From Ichthyophis bannanicus (Eukaryota; Chordata; Amphibia; Gymnophiona; Ichthyophiidae), in the NCBI GenBank assembly GCA_033557465.1, contig CM066031.1, forward strand, positions 1,070,162,444 to 1,070,226,443: a DNA stretch of 64,000 bases, given 5' to 3'. The position numbers and the translations under genes are program-made. Under the pieces are notes generated by a model. The model made no database searches. It had not been told where the DNA came from and worked only from the letters and a program-made list of their open reading frames with translations. The number at the start of each line of letters is the position of its first letter. The first letter of the stretch is position 1. Of the stretch, positions 9,637 to 22,039 are shown piece after piece.

Positions 9637-11010
9637 TCAGGAATTGCACGGATGTTGGGGGGGTAGTGTATTCCAGCATCTGGGCACGCAGAGTTTGAAG
9701 GCCCTACTTGCTGTTGACTGGGTGCATTGGGTTATTGATTTTGGGACTGTAAGTGTATTGAGTGCCACTGATCTTCTGGACCTGTTGGAGGGAGTGGTCT
9801 GGATTAATTCAGATAATGATGAGGATGAAAGCCCATTGATGGCTTTGAAAGTTAGCAGTAGGGTTTTGTACTTGAGTCTGCTATGTATCGGAAGCCAGTG
9901 GAGGTGCTTCAGTATGGGCGTCACATGGTCCTTCCTGGATGCCCCGTATAGGACCCTCTCTACAGTATTCATTGCAAGTTGCAGCGGATTCAGAGTGGCC
10001 TGGGGGAGTCCGTGTAAGATCACATTAGCATAATCAAAGTGTGGTATGATCAGCGCCTGGTAAATTGTCCTAAAGTCTTCTGGCTCCAGCAAGGCTCGTA
10101 GGGGTCTGAGGGATCGTATCTTATGGTACACCGTCCTAACTATATTGCCTATGTGTGCTTTCATGTCCAGTCTCTGGTCTAAGGTGATGCCGAGGTATCT
10201 GATTGTGGGTTTGGTCTGGAGTTCTGCTTCATTGACACTTAGAAAGGGTGGTGTGGGGAAGTTTAGGTTCCTTGTAATGAAGAGTACTACCGTTTTTTTG
10301 TGTTGGATCCTGAGGTTTTGAGTTTGGAGCCAGTCAGATATGGCATTAAAGCAATTTGTCAGTGGTGAGAAGTCTGGGTTCTCAGTTGAGAAAGGCATGT
10401 ATAGCAACACGTCGTCCGCATAAATCAAGCAACTGACATTGAAGGAACGGATCAGGTTGCATATAGGCTGCATGTAAACGTTGAACATCAGGGCCGAGAG
10501 GGAAGAACCCTGCGGGACACCCTGTTTCTGGTGGAAGGGATCTGATGAGGCTGCCCCGGAACGTACGTGCTGCCATCTGTCTGAGAGATAGGACTTGCAC
10601 CAGTCCAACGCTTTGTCGGTGATCCCCTTCTCCTTGATACGTTCCAGCAAAGGTTCATGGCTCACCGAGTAGAACGCAGCTGCGATGTCCATGAAAATGA
10701 GGACGACTCCCTGCCGAATGTTGTCGATTCCTATAATTATGTTGTTGAAGAGTGTGGTGAGGAGCGTTTCAACTCCATGGGCCTCTCTCAAGCCATGTTG
10801 GCAGGGGTCCAGTGGTGCAGAGGTTTCAATGTGTTCTTGAATTTGCATCTGGACTTCCTTCTCAATTATTTTTGCTAGCAAAGGTATACTTAATATCGGT
10901 CTGTATGAATCTGCCTTCTGGGGGTCAAGCTTGCTGTTTTTTAGTAAGGGTCTTATGGACGTGCGCTTTAGAGATTGCGGGAATGTACCTGTTGTAAAGG
11001 ATTGGTCCAT
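9637..11010 (-). pseudogene. L2-B reverse transcriptase domain
   Basis: A 457-codon frame carries the polymerase that copies LINE RNA onto nicked target DNA. Visible blocks in order: RPLLKNSKLDP, SYRPILSIPLLAKIIEK, motif A (FMDIAAAFYSVSH, catalytic Asp kept but the usual second Asp replaced by Tyr), QGVPQGSSLSALMFNVYM, motif C with intact YADD, IRYLGITLDQRLDMKAHI, LHWLPIHSRLKYK and RAFKLCVPRCWNTLPP. Length is normal for the domain. Open over 1.37 kb with active-site aspartates present, but disconnected from its endonuclease by frame breaks. Confidence 0.88.
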
Positions 11011-11040
11011 AATTCTGGCTATAGTGGGGCTAAAGTTAGC

Positions 11041-11367
11041 TCATAGGTCTTTAATCCAACAAGCGGGGCAGGGGTCAGTTTGAGCGGTGGTCGTGTTGAT
11101 TGCCGCTATGGTGTCCTCGATGCATTGCTTGTGGGGTGTGGAGAAGATGGTGAGAGGTGTTTGATAGCTTGGTTTGAAGGAGATTTCAGGTGCTGGGGCA
11201 ATGTTGGTCTGACATAGCTTGGATAGTAGGTAGTCCGCAAAGTTTTGAGGGTGGATCCCGATTGTTTGCTCTGCGACTGGTTCTTTTGTCAGGTTCTTGA
11301 CAAGAGCGAACAGGTCGTGTGGCTTGTTCAGCGATCTTTTTAACGTGTCCATATGGTATCGCCGCAT
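11041..11367 (-). pseudogene. L2-B linker between endonuclease and polymerase
   Basis: The frame contains NKPHDLFALVKNLTKEP and DPCPACWIKDL. This region is also seen in the L2 at 17.3-19.5 kb (SDPCPVSWIKA), which confirms both as the same lineage. It is in a different frame from the domains on either side. Confidence 0.75.
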
Positions 11368-11425
11368 GTTTGCTGTTATCGCTTCACGGTGCGCTGTTAG
11401 GTGGGAGTTATATGCTCTTTGATCG

Positions 11426-12706
11426 TCAGCTGTGTGTGAACGGCGCCAACGTCTCTCCAGCAGACCTTAGGAGGGTGCGAGAGGATTTCAGCTCAGCGGA
11501 GTACCAGGGTGCAGATGCTCTCTTCCCTGGAGGTTTGTTAGATGGTTGACATAGTGCAAGTGAACTGAGTGTTTCATTCCATTCAGAGACCAGAACCTCA
11601 GGGTCGAGTGCTGCCGAGGTGAGTAGTGGGTGCGCAGTGCTCAGTATCAGTTCCTTGTTGAAATTCTGAAATCTTCGTGGTTGATCCTTGGAGTGGCCGC
11701 TGACTGTTCTGGCTTCCTTCTGGTTGTGGGTGGGCAGGGGAATTCGGAATAAGATCAGCTTGTGGTCGGACCAGGGAACTGCAGTAATTGATATCTCTGG
11801 GGTCGTGGGTGGGATGAGAGTTGCCTGGGGAGCGAATATCAGATCCAGGATGTCTCCCTTTACGTGAGTAGGTTCCTTGATCAGTTGTTTATATCCTAAG
11901 TCCTTCAGTGCTTCGAGAAATGCTGAAGCGTGGGAGTCTTGCAGTGAAGGTAGATTGAAGTCCCCCAAGATCCAGTTCGGAGTGCGTGGGTTTTGAGTAG
12001 TGGATGCGAGGTCGATTATTGCTGAAAGGGCATCTGGGTCTGCTGATGGGGCCCTGTATAGGAGATTGATGGTACAGCTTTTGTTAGCTATCGTGATTGT
12101 GTCAAGGAACGAGGTGCTGGTTGCGCTTCTCGAGAGGAACTGGAGGTCCGACTTGGTGATGGCGATCACTCCTCCCCCTCTCTTACCGTCTCTATGGACT
12201 GTGTGACTTGAAAATTTGGGGGGAAGGAGCTGGTTGATAAGGACGTTATCGTCACTGGTAAGCAATGACTCTGTGATCAAGAGCATGTCGAGGTTATGGA
12301 GTGGTATCATGTCGGAGATGGCTGGCCATTTCTTGCGTATAGATCGGGCATTTATGAGCGCACATCTCAGGTGTTGCGGGAGGGGGTTTTCCACATGTTT
12401 TGTTTTCTTGTTGTGTTGTAGTGCAATGTGCAATAGATGGTGATGGAGAGTGCGGGTGGTTTCTCCTGGGTTGTGGGAGGTGGCATTTGCCCATCTCCTC
12501 CTGTGAGTCTGGATAATTGGTATATGGTTGTGACTGGTAGGCAGGTCTGTAACATTGCTTAGTCCTATAGAGAAGAGATATAGGATCAGTGTGATAATGC
12601 TTGTGAGGGCCATAATGTGCGTGTATCCTGAATCTGGGCTGGATGGGGGATACTTCGGATGGGGGATACCATCAGAATGGAGGACGTCCTGACCTTGACG
12701 TCTCAA
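11426..12706 (-). pseudogene. L2-B apurinic-type endonuclease domain
   Basis: This frame encodes the nicking endonuclease of the LINE. Landmarks: CALINARSIRKKW (N-terminal strand), LDMLLITESLL with the metal-binding Glu, GKRGGGVIAI, INLLYRAPS, NWILGDFNLPS with the catalytic Asp and Asn, and SDHKLILFRI with the catalytic Asp-His. After it comes the APWYSAELKSSR linker. The N-terminus (residues about 1-110) has no endonuclease homology and holds a hydrophobic stretch, LTSIITLILYLFSIGLS, that could be a membrane segment or chance. The ATG used is the first in frame and may lie upstream of the true start. Confidence 0.85.
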
Positions 12707-12720
12707 TTCTGATCTCCATA

Positions 12721-14397
12721 TTCTATCTAAAATGTGCCTTCACGTGGCCAAAGTTATATGTCCATAAGAATGGAGTAATCTGGGACAAGCTGAAGGCAGG
12801 ACAAAAACATGTAGGTTCAGTGGCGAAATTCAGCCACTGCATGTATAAATTATACATCCAGGTGCTAATAGGTAAATAGCAGGTATAATTTACAGAGAGA
12901 GTGCTGCTGAAAATACATAGAACTTTAAATGTCCAAGTTTTGCATGTAACATTAAACTGCGGGCGCACTGTTGAATAATGATGTCACCTTCTTCATTAAG
13001 CTCCTTGAGCACTAACTGATAGGAAACCAGGGTCTTCCACTGTTTACTCTGAGGTTTATTCACCTATATGACAGGAAAATTTGGTTTCCTTTCTTCTCAA
13101 AGACATAAATCATAAATACCTCTGTTTCAGACAAGTGTTAAGATTGAGTTCCTATTCTTTCGTTTTAAGACTCTATTCTCTTGGAGCTCAGTTCCTCGGT
13201 ATCTCATTTGGACTTCATATAGTCTCTGTCTGAAGGAAAGGAAGAACCTTCTCGCCCTTTCTTGTTAAGTCTCTCAAAAGCATAGCCCCTTTGGCTACCT
13301 CCCCAACTCCTTCAATGAAGAACCCAAAAACACAGCCCTTTTGGTTCTCTGGTCACAGACAACCTAGGACTTAGGGAGTCCCTACTTATATTCTGGTCCA
13401 CACCTTTGGGGAAAAGTCAACACCTCTCTCTTTTTGATCTCGCACTACTCTGAACCCTCCCTAGCCTGGGAAGATCCTTGTTCTACATATAGGACAGAAA
13501 AGTGCTACCTTAGAGCCCTAAGGTTCCCTAAATATATATGTTTTTATTTGCAAAAACAAATTTACCATGAAACTGGAGCTTTAATCCTAAATAACATTGT
13601 GAGCAGGGCTTTCAAAATGTGACCACAAGTTACCAGTGGTAACAAAAAACCTCTGAGTGATAACCGGTCAGGAGGTAACTTACACTGCTACCTGTAGAAT
13701 CACCACCTTTCTCCCTCCTTATCTGAGGAGCAATGGAAGATCTCCCATCTGGCTTGTCCTGAGAAGCTACAAACGCCCTTTCTACAGTGCAAGGTCGTGA
13801 ACCTGGAACCTTTCAGAATTTGGTTTTTTTTTTCACCATTACAACCGGAATGGACAGCAGAGAGCCCACTAGCCCCGAGCTAGTAATTCTTTTTTAAAGA
13901 AATTACCACTGCCTCCCTCCTTCCCCAACTGTCCTAAGAAACCACAGGAATGCCTGCCTTCCTCTAGGCCAATCCTGTTCCAAGGAACTGTGGGAAACCA
14001 CCTTCTCTGTCATGCTGCATTCTCCCCTAGGAGTCACAGATGGGTGCATCTGAAGCAGGCGCAGAAATAGATGTGGAAGGAATTCTTTTTAAACTTGGAT
14101 TTAACTCACTTCTTTCCAGTAATGTGAAGGGACCTAGATGAAGGCCTTTGGGAGAAGAGAGGCAGTATATTAGCAGAAGAGAGGCCTAGGGGGAAGAGGG
14201 CTGGATCAAGGTCTTTGGTGGAGAGCGAATATATTGATAGATGAGGGATTAGAATAGGGGTGAGAAAGATGAATGGAGATTGAACTAAGATGAGAAAGAA
14301 TGGACGAGGGAGGGAGAAAGAATGTGCTGGAATTAAACTTGAAAAGAGAGAGGGGATGGACTGTGAATCATTTGGGGAGAGGAGAGAGAACAGACTG
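12721..14397. other. unassigned
   Basis: The first 250 bases (CTAAAATGTGCC ... ACTTTAAATG) may be a fold-back remnant. The rest shows no repeat family, exon or RNA that I recognise. Confidence 0.25.
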
Positions 14398-14671
14398 GGA
14401 GGCGTGGCCTAGTGGTTGGGGCAAGTTACCTCAGGCCGGAAGGTCGAGGATTCAAATCCCACTAGAGGACAGCAACCTTGGGCCGGAAGGACTGGGGTTT
14501 CTAGTCCCACAGGTGCTCCTGTTGGTCTTGGGCAAGCCACTTAACCCTCCATTGCCCATGTTCCCTGTAAATAGTTATCTCCAAGTTATAATGCCCTGTT
14601 CAATGTAAACCGCCTTGATATCATGAAAGGCAGTATATAAGAAATGTTAAATAAATAAATAAATAAATAAA
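14398..14671 (+). mobile_element. tRNA-headed CORE-SINE, copy 1
   Basis: The head contains GGCCTAGTGGTTGGGGCA (A-box region) and GGATTCAAATCC (B box), the RNA polymerase III promoter of tRNA-derived SINEs. The middle contains CTTGGGCAAGCCACTTAACC, matching the core that MIR-type SINEs share. The tail, TGTAAACCGCCTTGATATCA to (AAAT)n, resembles L2 3' ends. Its tail differs from that of copies 2 and 3, so it belongs to a sister subfamily. Confidence 0.87.
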
Positions 14672-16612
14672 TTGGAGAGACAATGGATTATAAACTGAAG
14701 GGAGAAAAAGAATGAGGAAAGAAACAATGGGTTTTGGAGTAAGGGTGAGGGATGAAGAAAAAGGGAAAGAGAAAATTTAGAAGGCAGTAAGGATGAAGGG
14801 AGAATAGGTGGGTAATTTGACATGGATAAGGGGAGGGAGGGAGAATGGACTGGGAATTAGAATGGGAGGTGAACAGAGCAGGAATTGAGTAGGGGAGGGG
14901 AAGGAGTGTAGCCCCTATCTGTGGATGAATCCTTATAGTATCTTTGAATGCTGTTTGGCAGACGGTGGCCACAGTTTCCAAGAGCAATGCTGTCCTTTGG
15001 TCTCTACTCTCAGGAATAAGATTATGGTTCTTGAAACGGGAACAATATACACTATGAGGCCTTTGGCATGTAAAGCACACTCATTCCTCTTCCCTTTCTC
15101 TTGAGAATCAAGTCCAAGCCAGAATTTGTGTTCTGAATTAAAGGGTTTATTTAAAGAATGCGTGGACCACCCACAACAAAAGCAAAAATACATAACAGGC
15201 AGAGACAACTGTTATCTATATTACAAGAAGTTGAACTCCTTTCTTCTTACTCCAAACTATAGTATATGCAAATACACTCGTTTTCTCCTCCCTTGTAAGT
15301 TGGTAACTTTATTCCAGATTCATTCCACTTTCTCCCTCTTTCTTATTTCTGGTGGTCACCCTGATGGGGAGAAACTTTCCTCCTGCAATGTATACTTTCA
15401 CAGTGCACCTTGAGCTGGTGGTTGCTGAAGGTCCCCAAACCTGCACTGCAGAGGCTTCTGGTTCTGGTGTCACTGAACTGCTGAGATGTTGTTCTGGTTC
15501 TTCTCTCCTTCATCCTTAGAGTAACTGGCTTCCCACTGTAGACTCCTTCTCTTTTCCAAGGGTGGAACCGTTCTCCTGAGCTAGTGAGGTGTGCTGGCTG
15601 GGTTTGCAGTCACACAGAAATTTTGGTGTAGGCTTGAGCCTGAGACACCTTCCTACCTTTCTTCTCTCTCCTACGGTAGCTGCTGACCCTGTGGCTCCCT
15701 TCTGATAGTATGAGGGCTAGGGGTTAGCCACCAGCAGCCCTCCTTGGGATACAGTACTCCATCCTTCTTAGTGCAGTGGCAATAACCAAAGACAGAGTTC
15801 TGCCTTTGGGTGCAGTTTATAGATTAGTTGAATTTCTCATCCTGGAGGAGTCTCCTCCCAAATTTATGTTACTAGTAAGAAGTATCTCCCTGTTCTGGAA
15901 ATGACCAGAATCGTTACAGGTTAGATTGTAGTAGTTTAGTACGACTATTAGAGGTTTTTGCTGCTCAAAGTAGCAGAACCTAAGAGGTCTCTACAGAGAT
16001 GAAAAAGAGAATATGGATTGAATTGGGAGGTAAGGGGCTAGAGACTGAACAGGTGGGGAGGGAATAAGGGAGAGAGGAAGAAAGCATGGGATCAAGTAGA
16101 TGGAGGGAGGGAGGGAGGGAGTAAAGACTGGCCACTAAGAAATCTTGCTGGCCACCAAAGCTTTGTAAATTTTTGGTTGTGATGGCATTTATCTTGTGAT
16201 GTTTCAGTTCAGCTAGGGTACGAGGAAGTATAATAAGGGATTTTCTGAGGATAAGCAAGAGGGCCTTTGACAGTATCCTTGAGATGCCAGCTGAGAAAAG
16301 ACACTTAAAGCTGTGCATGAATGTGTGCTGGCATGATGTGCTGGCATCTGTGACATTCACTAAAAATGTCTTCACACACTTGTGATTTCTAGATCATCAC
16401 AATTGATTCAGATGGTCTAGTATTTTGGGAACAATTTTGTCATTAAGTAGTTGGCCATTTAAATGTTTAAACAGATGCTTCCTAGTCCACTTCAGGGCTT
16501 GTTCCAGCCAGAGCCTTTAGAAGTTCAGAGCAAAAACTCCATACACCACATTTGCTAAGCCTGTTCCTATAGACAAGACCTGAAAGAAAGTCATAGTAAA
16601 TCACAGTGGAGT
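14672..16612. other. unassigned; two GA-rich stretches
   Basis: GA-rich, low-complexity DNA lies at 14690-14910 and 15980-16130, the latter with a (GGGA)n run near 16105. Open frames there are compositional. The remainder is not recognised. Confidence 0.25.
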
Positions 16613-16905
16613 GGAGGAGTGGCCTAGTGGTTGGGGCAAGGTACTTCAGGCCAGAAGGTCGGGGGTTCAAATCCCACTAGAGGACAGCAACCTTGGGCCA
16701 GAAGGACTGGGGTTTCTAGTCCCACAGGTGCTCCTTGTGGTCTTGGGCAAGCCACTTAACCCTCCATAGCCCATATTTCCTGTAAAATAGTTATCTCCAA
16801 GTTATAATGCCCTGTTCAATGTAATTTCAGTTTGTTCAATGTAAACCGCACTGATGCAGAATAGCACAGTATATAAGAGAATGTAAATAAATAAATAAAT
16901 AAATA
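16613..16905 (+). mobile_element. tRNA-headed CORE-SINE, copy 2
   Basis: A-box region GGCCTAGTGGTTGGGGCAAG, B box GGTTCAAATCC at 16664-16674, CORE segment GGTCTTGGGCAAGCCACTTA, and an L2-type tail TGTAAACCGCACTGATGCAG ending in (AAAT)n. Closely similar to the copy at 26408. Reading the head as a functional tRNA fails, because the arms do not form a cloverleaf. Confidence 0.9.
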
Positions 16906-16945
16906 CCATCTATCTCAAGTGCTTTCTGTAGTTCTGAAGCATTTA

Positions 16946-17308
16946 CATAAGAACATAAGATATGCCATACTGGGTCAGACCAAGGTCCATCGAGCCCAGT
17001 ATCCTGTCTTCAACAGTGGCCAATCTAGGTCATAAGTACCTAGCAGTTATGCCAAAAGACACAGGTTTCTCAATGCTTGTATTGGATCAAGCCGTCATAT
17101 CCTGTGTTCCTTTTAATAATGGTTTATGGACCTTTCCTCCAGGAACTTTTCCAAACCTTTTTTAAACCCAGCTACACCAACAGCTTTTACTACATCCTCC
17201 GGTAACAAATTCCAGAGTTTGATTACATGTTGAGTGAAAAAATATTTTCTCTTATTAGTCTTAAATAGGTTACCCTGTAGCTTCATTGCATGTCCCCTAG
17301 ACTTTTTA
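16946..17308 (-). mobile_element. CR1 LINE, 3' end (segment 1 of 3)
   Basis: ATAAGAACATAAGATATGCC and CTGGGTCAGACCAAGGTCCA mark the CR1 3' terminus read from the complementary strand; the coding C-terminus follows. The segment breaks off at the poly-T junction with the L2 at 17309 and resumes at 19546. The equivalent uninterrupted order is seen in the CR1 at 60.5-61.0 kb, which served as the ruler. Confidence 0.87.
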
Positions 17309-19545
17309 TTTATTTATTTAGACAGATTTGTATACCACCTTTTCCTTCAATCAAGGTGGTCACATCACAACACATTTGGAGGGTTACATTTAACATTAGG
17401 GTACATGTAAACATTTAGACAGTACAGTTATGTGACAGTGTTTGGACAGTACAGTTGAGGTAACATTTAACATGAAGGTATTTACTAACATGGTGTGATA
17501 ATTTGTTCGTGTGAATGGGATGGCTATGTATTTAGTTGGCGGTGATGTTAGTGTTGCTATTTGGGAGGGAATGTTGCTTGAATGCTCGTAGGTTTCTATA
17601 AATAACCATGTATTAAGGTCTTTGCAGAAGTCTGTGAGGTCTTCTAAAGCTCTCAGGCTCATTGGTAGGGAGTTCCATATTGAGGATGATAGTAGTGATG
17701 GTGCTCTTTTTGAGGTTGTTTGTTTGGTTTTGGGGTGCTAATCATGTTGTTATTATTGGTTCTTCTTGGTCTATTGCTGATGTCTCTTGTTATAATGTTT
17801 TGGAGTACGTCCGCTGAGAGATGGTGAATGACCTTGAAGATTATCATGATTGTTTTGTATTTAGCTCTTGCCACCATTGGGAGCCAGTGTAGTTGTTGTA
17901 GGACGGGAGTGATGTGCTCGGTCCTTGGAGTGTCTGTAATGATGCATGCTGTGGTGTTTTGTACCATCTGTAGTGGGTGTAGTGTCTGGTGAGGAAGGCC
18001 TTGATATAGTGAGTTTCCATAATCAAGCATTGGTGTGATGAGTGCCTGACATACCGTGCGGAAGTGCTCTTGACGGAGCATTGGTTTGATTTATCTGACT
18101 GCTTTCAATCGGTGATATGCCTTGTTTGCGGTTTTGTTGATGTGAGATTTCAAGTTCAGAGCTCTGTCTAGTGTTATGCCCAGATATTTAACAACTTCTT
18201 TGACTACTATGTGTTTGTCTAGGATGCTTATGGTTTGTGGAGGTGTGAATGTGGGGTTCCTGGTGACGAGCATTGCCTCAGTTTTGTTGTAGTTGACTGT
18301 TAAGTTGTTGGCTATGAGCCAGTCATTCATGTCTTCGAGGCATTTTGTTATTGGTGTAGTGTTTAGTGCCAGTAAGTTGACTGGAGCGTACACCATGATG
18401 TCATCAGCATAAATGTGGTAGCATAGATTATGGTTCGTAATGATGTTGCATATGGGCTGTATGTAGATGTTAGAGCATTGAAGATAGGGCTGAGCCTTGT
18501 GGTATTCCCTGCATGACGGGGAATTGTAGGGATTTCTTTTGATCGCATTTGACTTGTTGCGTTCGCCTTTCCAGGTATGATGTAAACCACTTTAGGATAT
18601 TCTTGCATAGTCCTATCCTGTTGTAAGCGATGCAGTAGCTTAGGGTGTGACACGGTATCGAAGGCCGCCGAGATGTCCATGAACACGAGCAGGAAGCCAT
18701 TTTTTATGTTATCTATGCCTCTTAGGAGATTGTCAAAGAGGGAGGTGAGTAGTGTTTCCACGCCGTGCTGGGGCTTGAATCCATGCTGATGTATGTCCAG
18801 AGGGGCATTGATATCTATATGGTCCTGAAGTTGCCTTTGGACTGTTTTTTCCACGACTTTAGCAAGGAATGGCAGGTTAGAGATGGGACGGTATGATTTC
18901 GGTTCAGACGGGCTCAGATTGCTGTTTTTAAGTATTGGTCGTATCATTGCATGCTTTAGGGATTGCAGCATGTATCCTTGTTGGAGTGAATCCTTGACGA
19001 TTTTTTGAATGTGATGAGAGAGCTGGATTTTTGTGGCTTTGATCCATGACACTGGGCATGGGTCTGATGGTGAAGTTGTTGTGTTTAGACCAGATATGAT
19101 GTCTTCTAGTTGCTTTTTTGTTGGTATGTTGAAGCTCTCCCATGTTTGATGTTTCTTTATTATTGTGTAATCATTTGTTTGTTGTGGGGCAGAGTTTGTT
19201 TGGCTCGTGTTTTTTGACTTCATGTAGTCTGCATATTTTTATGGGTCAAGATGGTTGGTGCTTTGTTGCGTGTCATCCTTAGTGAGCTTTTGGATAATGC
19301 TAAAAAGTACTCTTGGTCCATTGGTAGATTTCATGATTAGGTTGGTATGGTGTTGCTGTTTGCGTTCATTTATTAGCTTGTTATATTCCCGTTGTTTGTC
19401 TCTGTATTGTGTTAGGAAGTTATGTGATTTGTTCCATCTCCATTTTCGTTCTAGTCTTCTTAGTGTGTGTTTTGCAACTCTTATTTCTTATGAATACCAT
19501 CGGGCATTAGATCTTTTGCAAGTTTGTGGTTCATTTTTTCAATTT
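17309..19545 (-). mobile_element. L2-clade LINE inserted in CR1 (L2-C)
   Basis: The (TTTA)n at 17309-17322 is its 3' tail. At the other end, codons for LRRLERKWRWNKS place the 5' truncation between the endonuclease and the reverse transcriptase. The insertion splits the CR1 between its CCCCTAGACTTTTTA and TATTCTGATGACGTAAAC stretches, with a T-rich microhomology that may be a target duplication. The tail sequence differs from that of L2-B, so it is another subfamily. Confidence 0.86.
17659..19223 (-). pseudogene. L2-C reverse transcriptase, three frames
   Basis: The first frame (18363-19223) carries SDPCPVSWIKA, RPILKNSNLSPSEPKSYRPI, LPFLAKVVEKTVQRQLQDHI and motif A FMDISAAFDTVSH. A shift near 18590 moves the reading to 18470-18700 (QGIPQGSALSSML), and another moves it to the YADD box near 18395. 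The frames at 18091-18396 and 17659-18081 then continue through VKYLGITLDRALNLKSHI, FRTVCQALITPMLDYGNS and LHWLPMVARAKYK. Motif A and YADD survive, but at least two frameshifts prevent expression. Confidence 0.85.
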
Positions 19546-19978
19546 TTTTATATTCTGATGACGTAAACAATCGATCTACGTTTACCCGTTCCACTCCATT
19601 CATTAATTTATAGACCTCTATCATATCTCCCCTCAGCCGTCTCTTTTCCAGGTTGAAGAGCCCTAACCTTTTTAGCCTCTCTTCATAGGAGTATCCTTCC
19701 ATCCCCTTTACCATTTTGGTGGCTCTTCTCTGTACCTTTTCTAATAACGCTATATCCTTTTTAAGATACGGCGATCAGAAACGCACACAATATTCGAAGT
19801 GCGGTTGCACCATGGAATGATACAGAGGCATTATAATATCCTTTGTTTTATTTTCCATTCCTTTCCTTATGATACCTAGCATTCTATTTGCTCTCTTGGC
19901 TGCCGCTGCACACTGGGTGGAGGGTTTTAACATGTTATCCACGATGATGCCTAAATCTTTTTCCTGGGTGGTAGTTCA
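19546..19978 (-). mobile_element. CR1 LINE (segment 2 of 3)
   Basis: Read on the minus strand this encodes the CR1 C-terminal block, with [20 protein letters not shown] and [14 protein letters not shown] (within 19481-19714). It ends at GTAGTTCA (19971-19978), the left target duplication of composite copy B, and continues at 22386. Confidence 0.85.
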
Positions 19979-20994
19979 CAGGGGCGGCCCAAGGGGGGAT
20001 GTGGGGCCATGTGCGGAGACTTGGTGCAGGGGCCTCATTTGCATAAGGGACTCATTTGCATAAATATTTGCATAATGTTACCATACACTAACTTTTAGTA
20101 AACATGCCTCTTCATGAGTGTATGGATAAAGAAAGACTAAAAGATTTCTACATTACTATAATCCAGTGCCAACCGCCAGGCACATTAGGAACTACCACAA
20201 ACACTGCCCATTTAGAACCCATAGCAAACCTGCTGTATCATAACAGCACTACCAGTACTCACAAAGCACCATACCCTACCTATCAAAAAGCAACACTGCA
20301 AATATTAAACCAATACATTTCAGAGAATAACAATACATGACCTACTGGGGAAAGAGAACAAATGGCAATGTCAAATAGGAATTACATAAACAGAATACCT
20401 CAACTCTGTTACACATGCAGAACATAGGCCATAACCAAACAAGGAATCACAATTTAGAAACAGGAAGACAATAATTAAACTGGGAACCCTAAAAGCCAAA
20501 CTTGAAATGTACAACAACAATGTAGAAATAAAACTATAAATTAATTTCCTCTTGTACTAAACAAAGCACAGACGTTGATGCACATTTCCCAGAGCTGACA
20601 TATTCCAGTTAATAAACTCAAAGTAAAGAGATATCTTTGTACCTTTTGTGCATTTTTTTTCAGTTGCAATTGTTCCAGACACTTTCTTCTGGTTTCTTTG
20701 TGTCTTCTGCTAACTCTCCATCGTCTGCTGTCCATTTGTCCTTTCTTCTCTCTTCTAGTTTTTTTCCATTCTCTCTCTACATCTGCTTTAACAAACTAAT
20801 CTTTCTCCTTTTGCTCTTTCCTCATTCCTATTTCATCCACTCAAATTTTACCCCTCCATCCTCAATCCCCACTTACTCTCCCAATACCCGGCCAATTGTA
20901 GACTTTTCTTCCCTCACACACAAAATATTTTTCCCCTCTCCATTTCACTCTCCCAGCCCCAACCCCATCCCCATCCCATTCTAATCTCCCCCAA

Positions 20995-22015
20995 CATCAG
21001 CTCCCTTCTAGTTCCAGCCTCACCCAGTATCCGCTCCCTTCTAGTCCCTGCATCAGCCCATTTCCAGTCCCAGCTCTCCCATCCATTTCCAGTCCCATCC
21101 GAGTCCATTCATCAGTTCATTTCCAATACCAGCCTCCCATCAGCCCATTTCTAGTCCTTTCCTAGCCCCACTATCAGCCTATGTCAAATCCTAGCTCCCC
21201 TCCACTCAGCCCATTTCCAATCCAAGCCCCCCATGAGCCTACTTCCAGTTATAGCCCCTCCATGAGTCCATTTCAGTCCAAGCCCCCACCACAGACCATT
21301 TCCAATTTTAGCTCCCCCCAACACCCAATTCCCAGTCCTATTCTAGCCCCTCCATCAGCCCATTTCCTGTCCTAGCTCCCTCCCCTCACAGCCCATTTCC
21401 ATTCAAAGCCCCTGTCCCCATCAGCTATTTGCAGTTCAACCCCCCTCCACTCAGCTTATTTCCAGTCATAGCAACCCCCCAACCCATTACCAGTCCCCCC
21501 CCCCATAGCCTATTACCAGTCCTAAGCCCCCATCAGCAAACTCCCAGTCCTAATCCCATCAGCTCATTTCCAGTCCTAACCCCCATTACCCAATTTTCAG
21601 TTTAAGCCCCTCCATAGCCCATTACCAGTCCTAATCCCCCATCAACCCACTCCCAGTCCTAATCCCATCAGCCCATTTCCAGTCCTAACCCCCATCATCC
21701 AATTTTCAGTTTAAGCCCCCCCATAGCCCATTACCAGTCCTAACCCCCATCAGCCCACTTCCAATCCTAACCCCATCAGCCCATTTCCAGTCTTAGCCCC
21801 CCCATAGCCCCCCCATAGCCCATTACCAATCCTAACCCCCCATCAGCCCACTTCCAGTCCTAACCCCATCAGCCCATTTCCAGTCTTAGCCCCCCCCCAT
21901 AGCCCATTACAAGGCCTTTCCCCGATCACACCATTTCCAGACTTAGCACCCACATAGCCCATTACCAGTCCTAACCCCCCCTCAGCCCATTTCCAGTCCT
22001 AAGCCCCCCCCCAGC
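20995..22015 (+). repeat. C-rich minisatellite of copy B
   Basis: Degenerate tandem units of the CAGCCCATTTCCAGTCCTA type. The later half (from about 21520) is more regular, with ATCAGCCCACTTCCAGTCCT and ATAGCCCATTACCAGTCCTA variants. Confidence 0.8.
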
Positions 22016-22039
22016 CCAGGGAAAATTAAAAAAAAAAAA

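Larger units (their letters stand above)
9335..12720 (-). mobile_element. near-complete L2-clade LINE (L2-B)
   Basis: Read on the minus strand: endonuclease, linker, reverse transcriptase, then a 3' tail whose TGTAAACC...GCTGATG...GCGCGGTATA sequence ends in (AAAT)n at 9337-9355. At about 3.4 kb it holds a whole ORF2, broken by frame changes near 11430 and 11020. No ORF1 is recognised upstream. The same 3' tail is found on the three plus-strand SINEs of this window and on the L2 at 53.2-54.6 kb, so this element belongs to the lineage that probably mobilised them. Confidence 0.88.

Noticed and set aside
14688..15080. A 130-codon minus-strand frame
   Set aside because: Its composition (F, P, S, H, L) follows the GA-rich DNA and shows no domain.
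16613..16690. A tRNA gene in the SINE head
   Set aside because: A and B boxes are present, but acceptor and anticodon arms do not pair and the head runs into a CORE segment and LINE tail.
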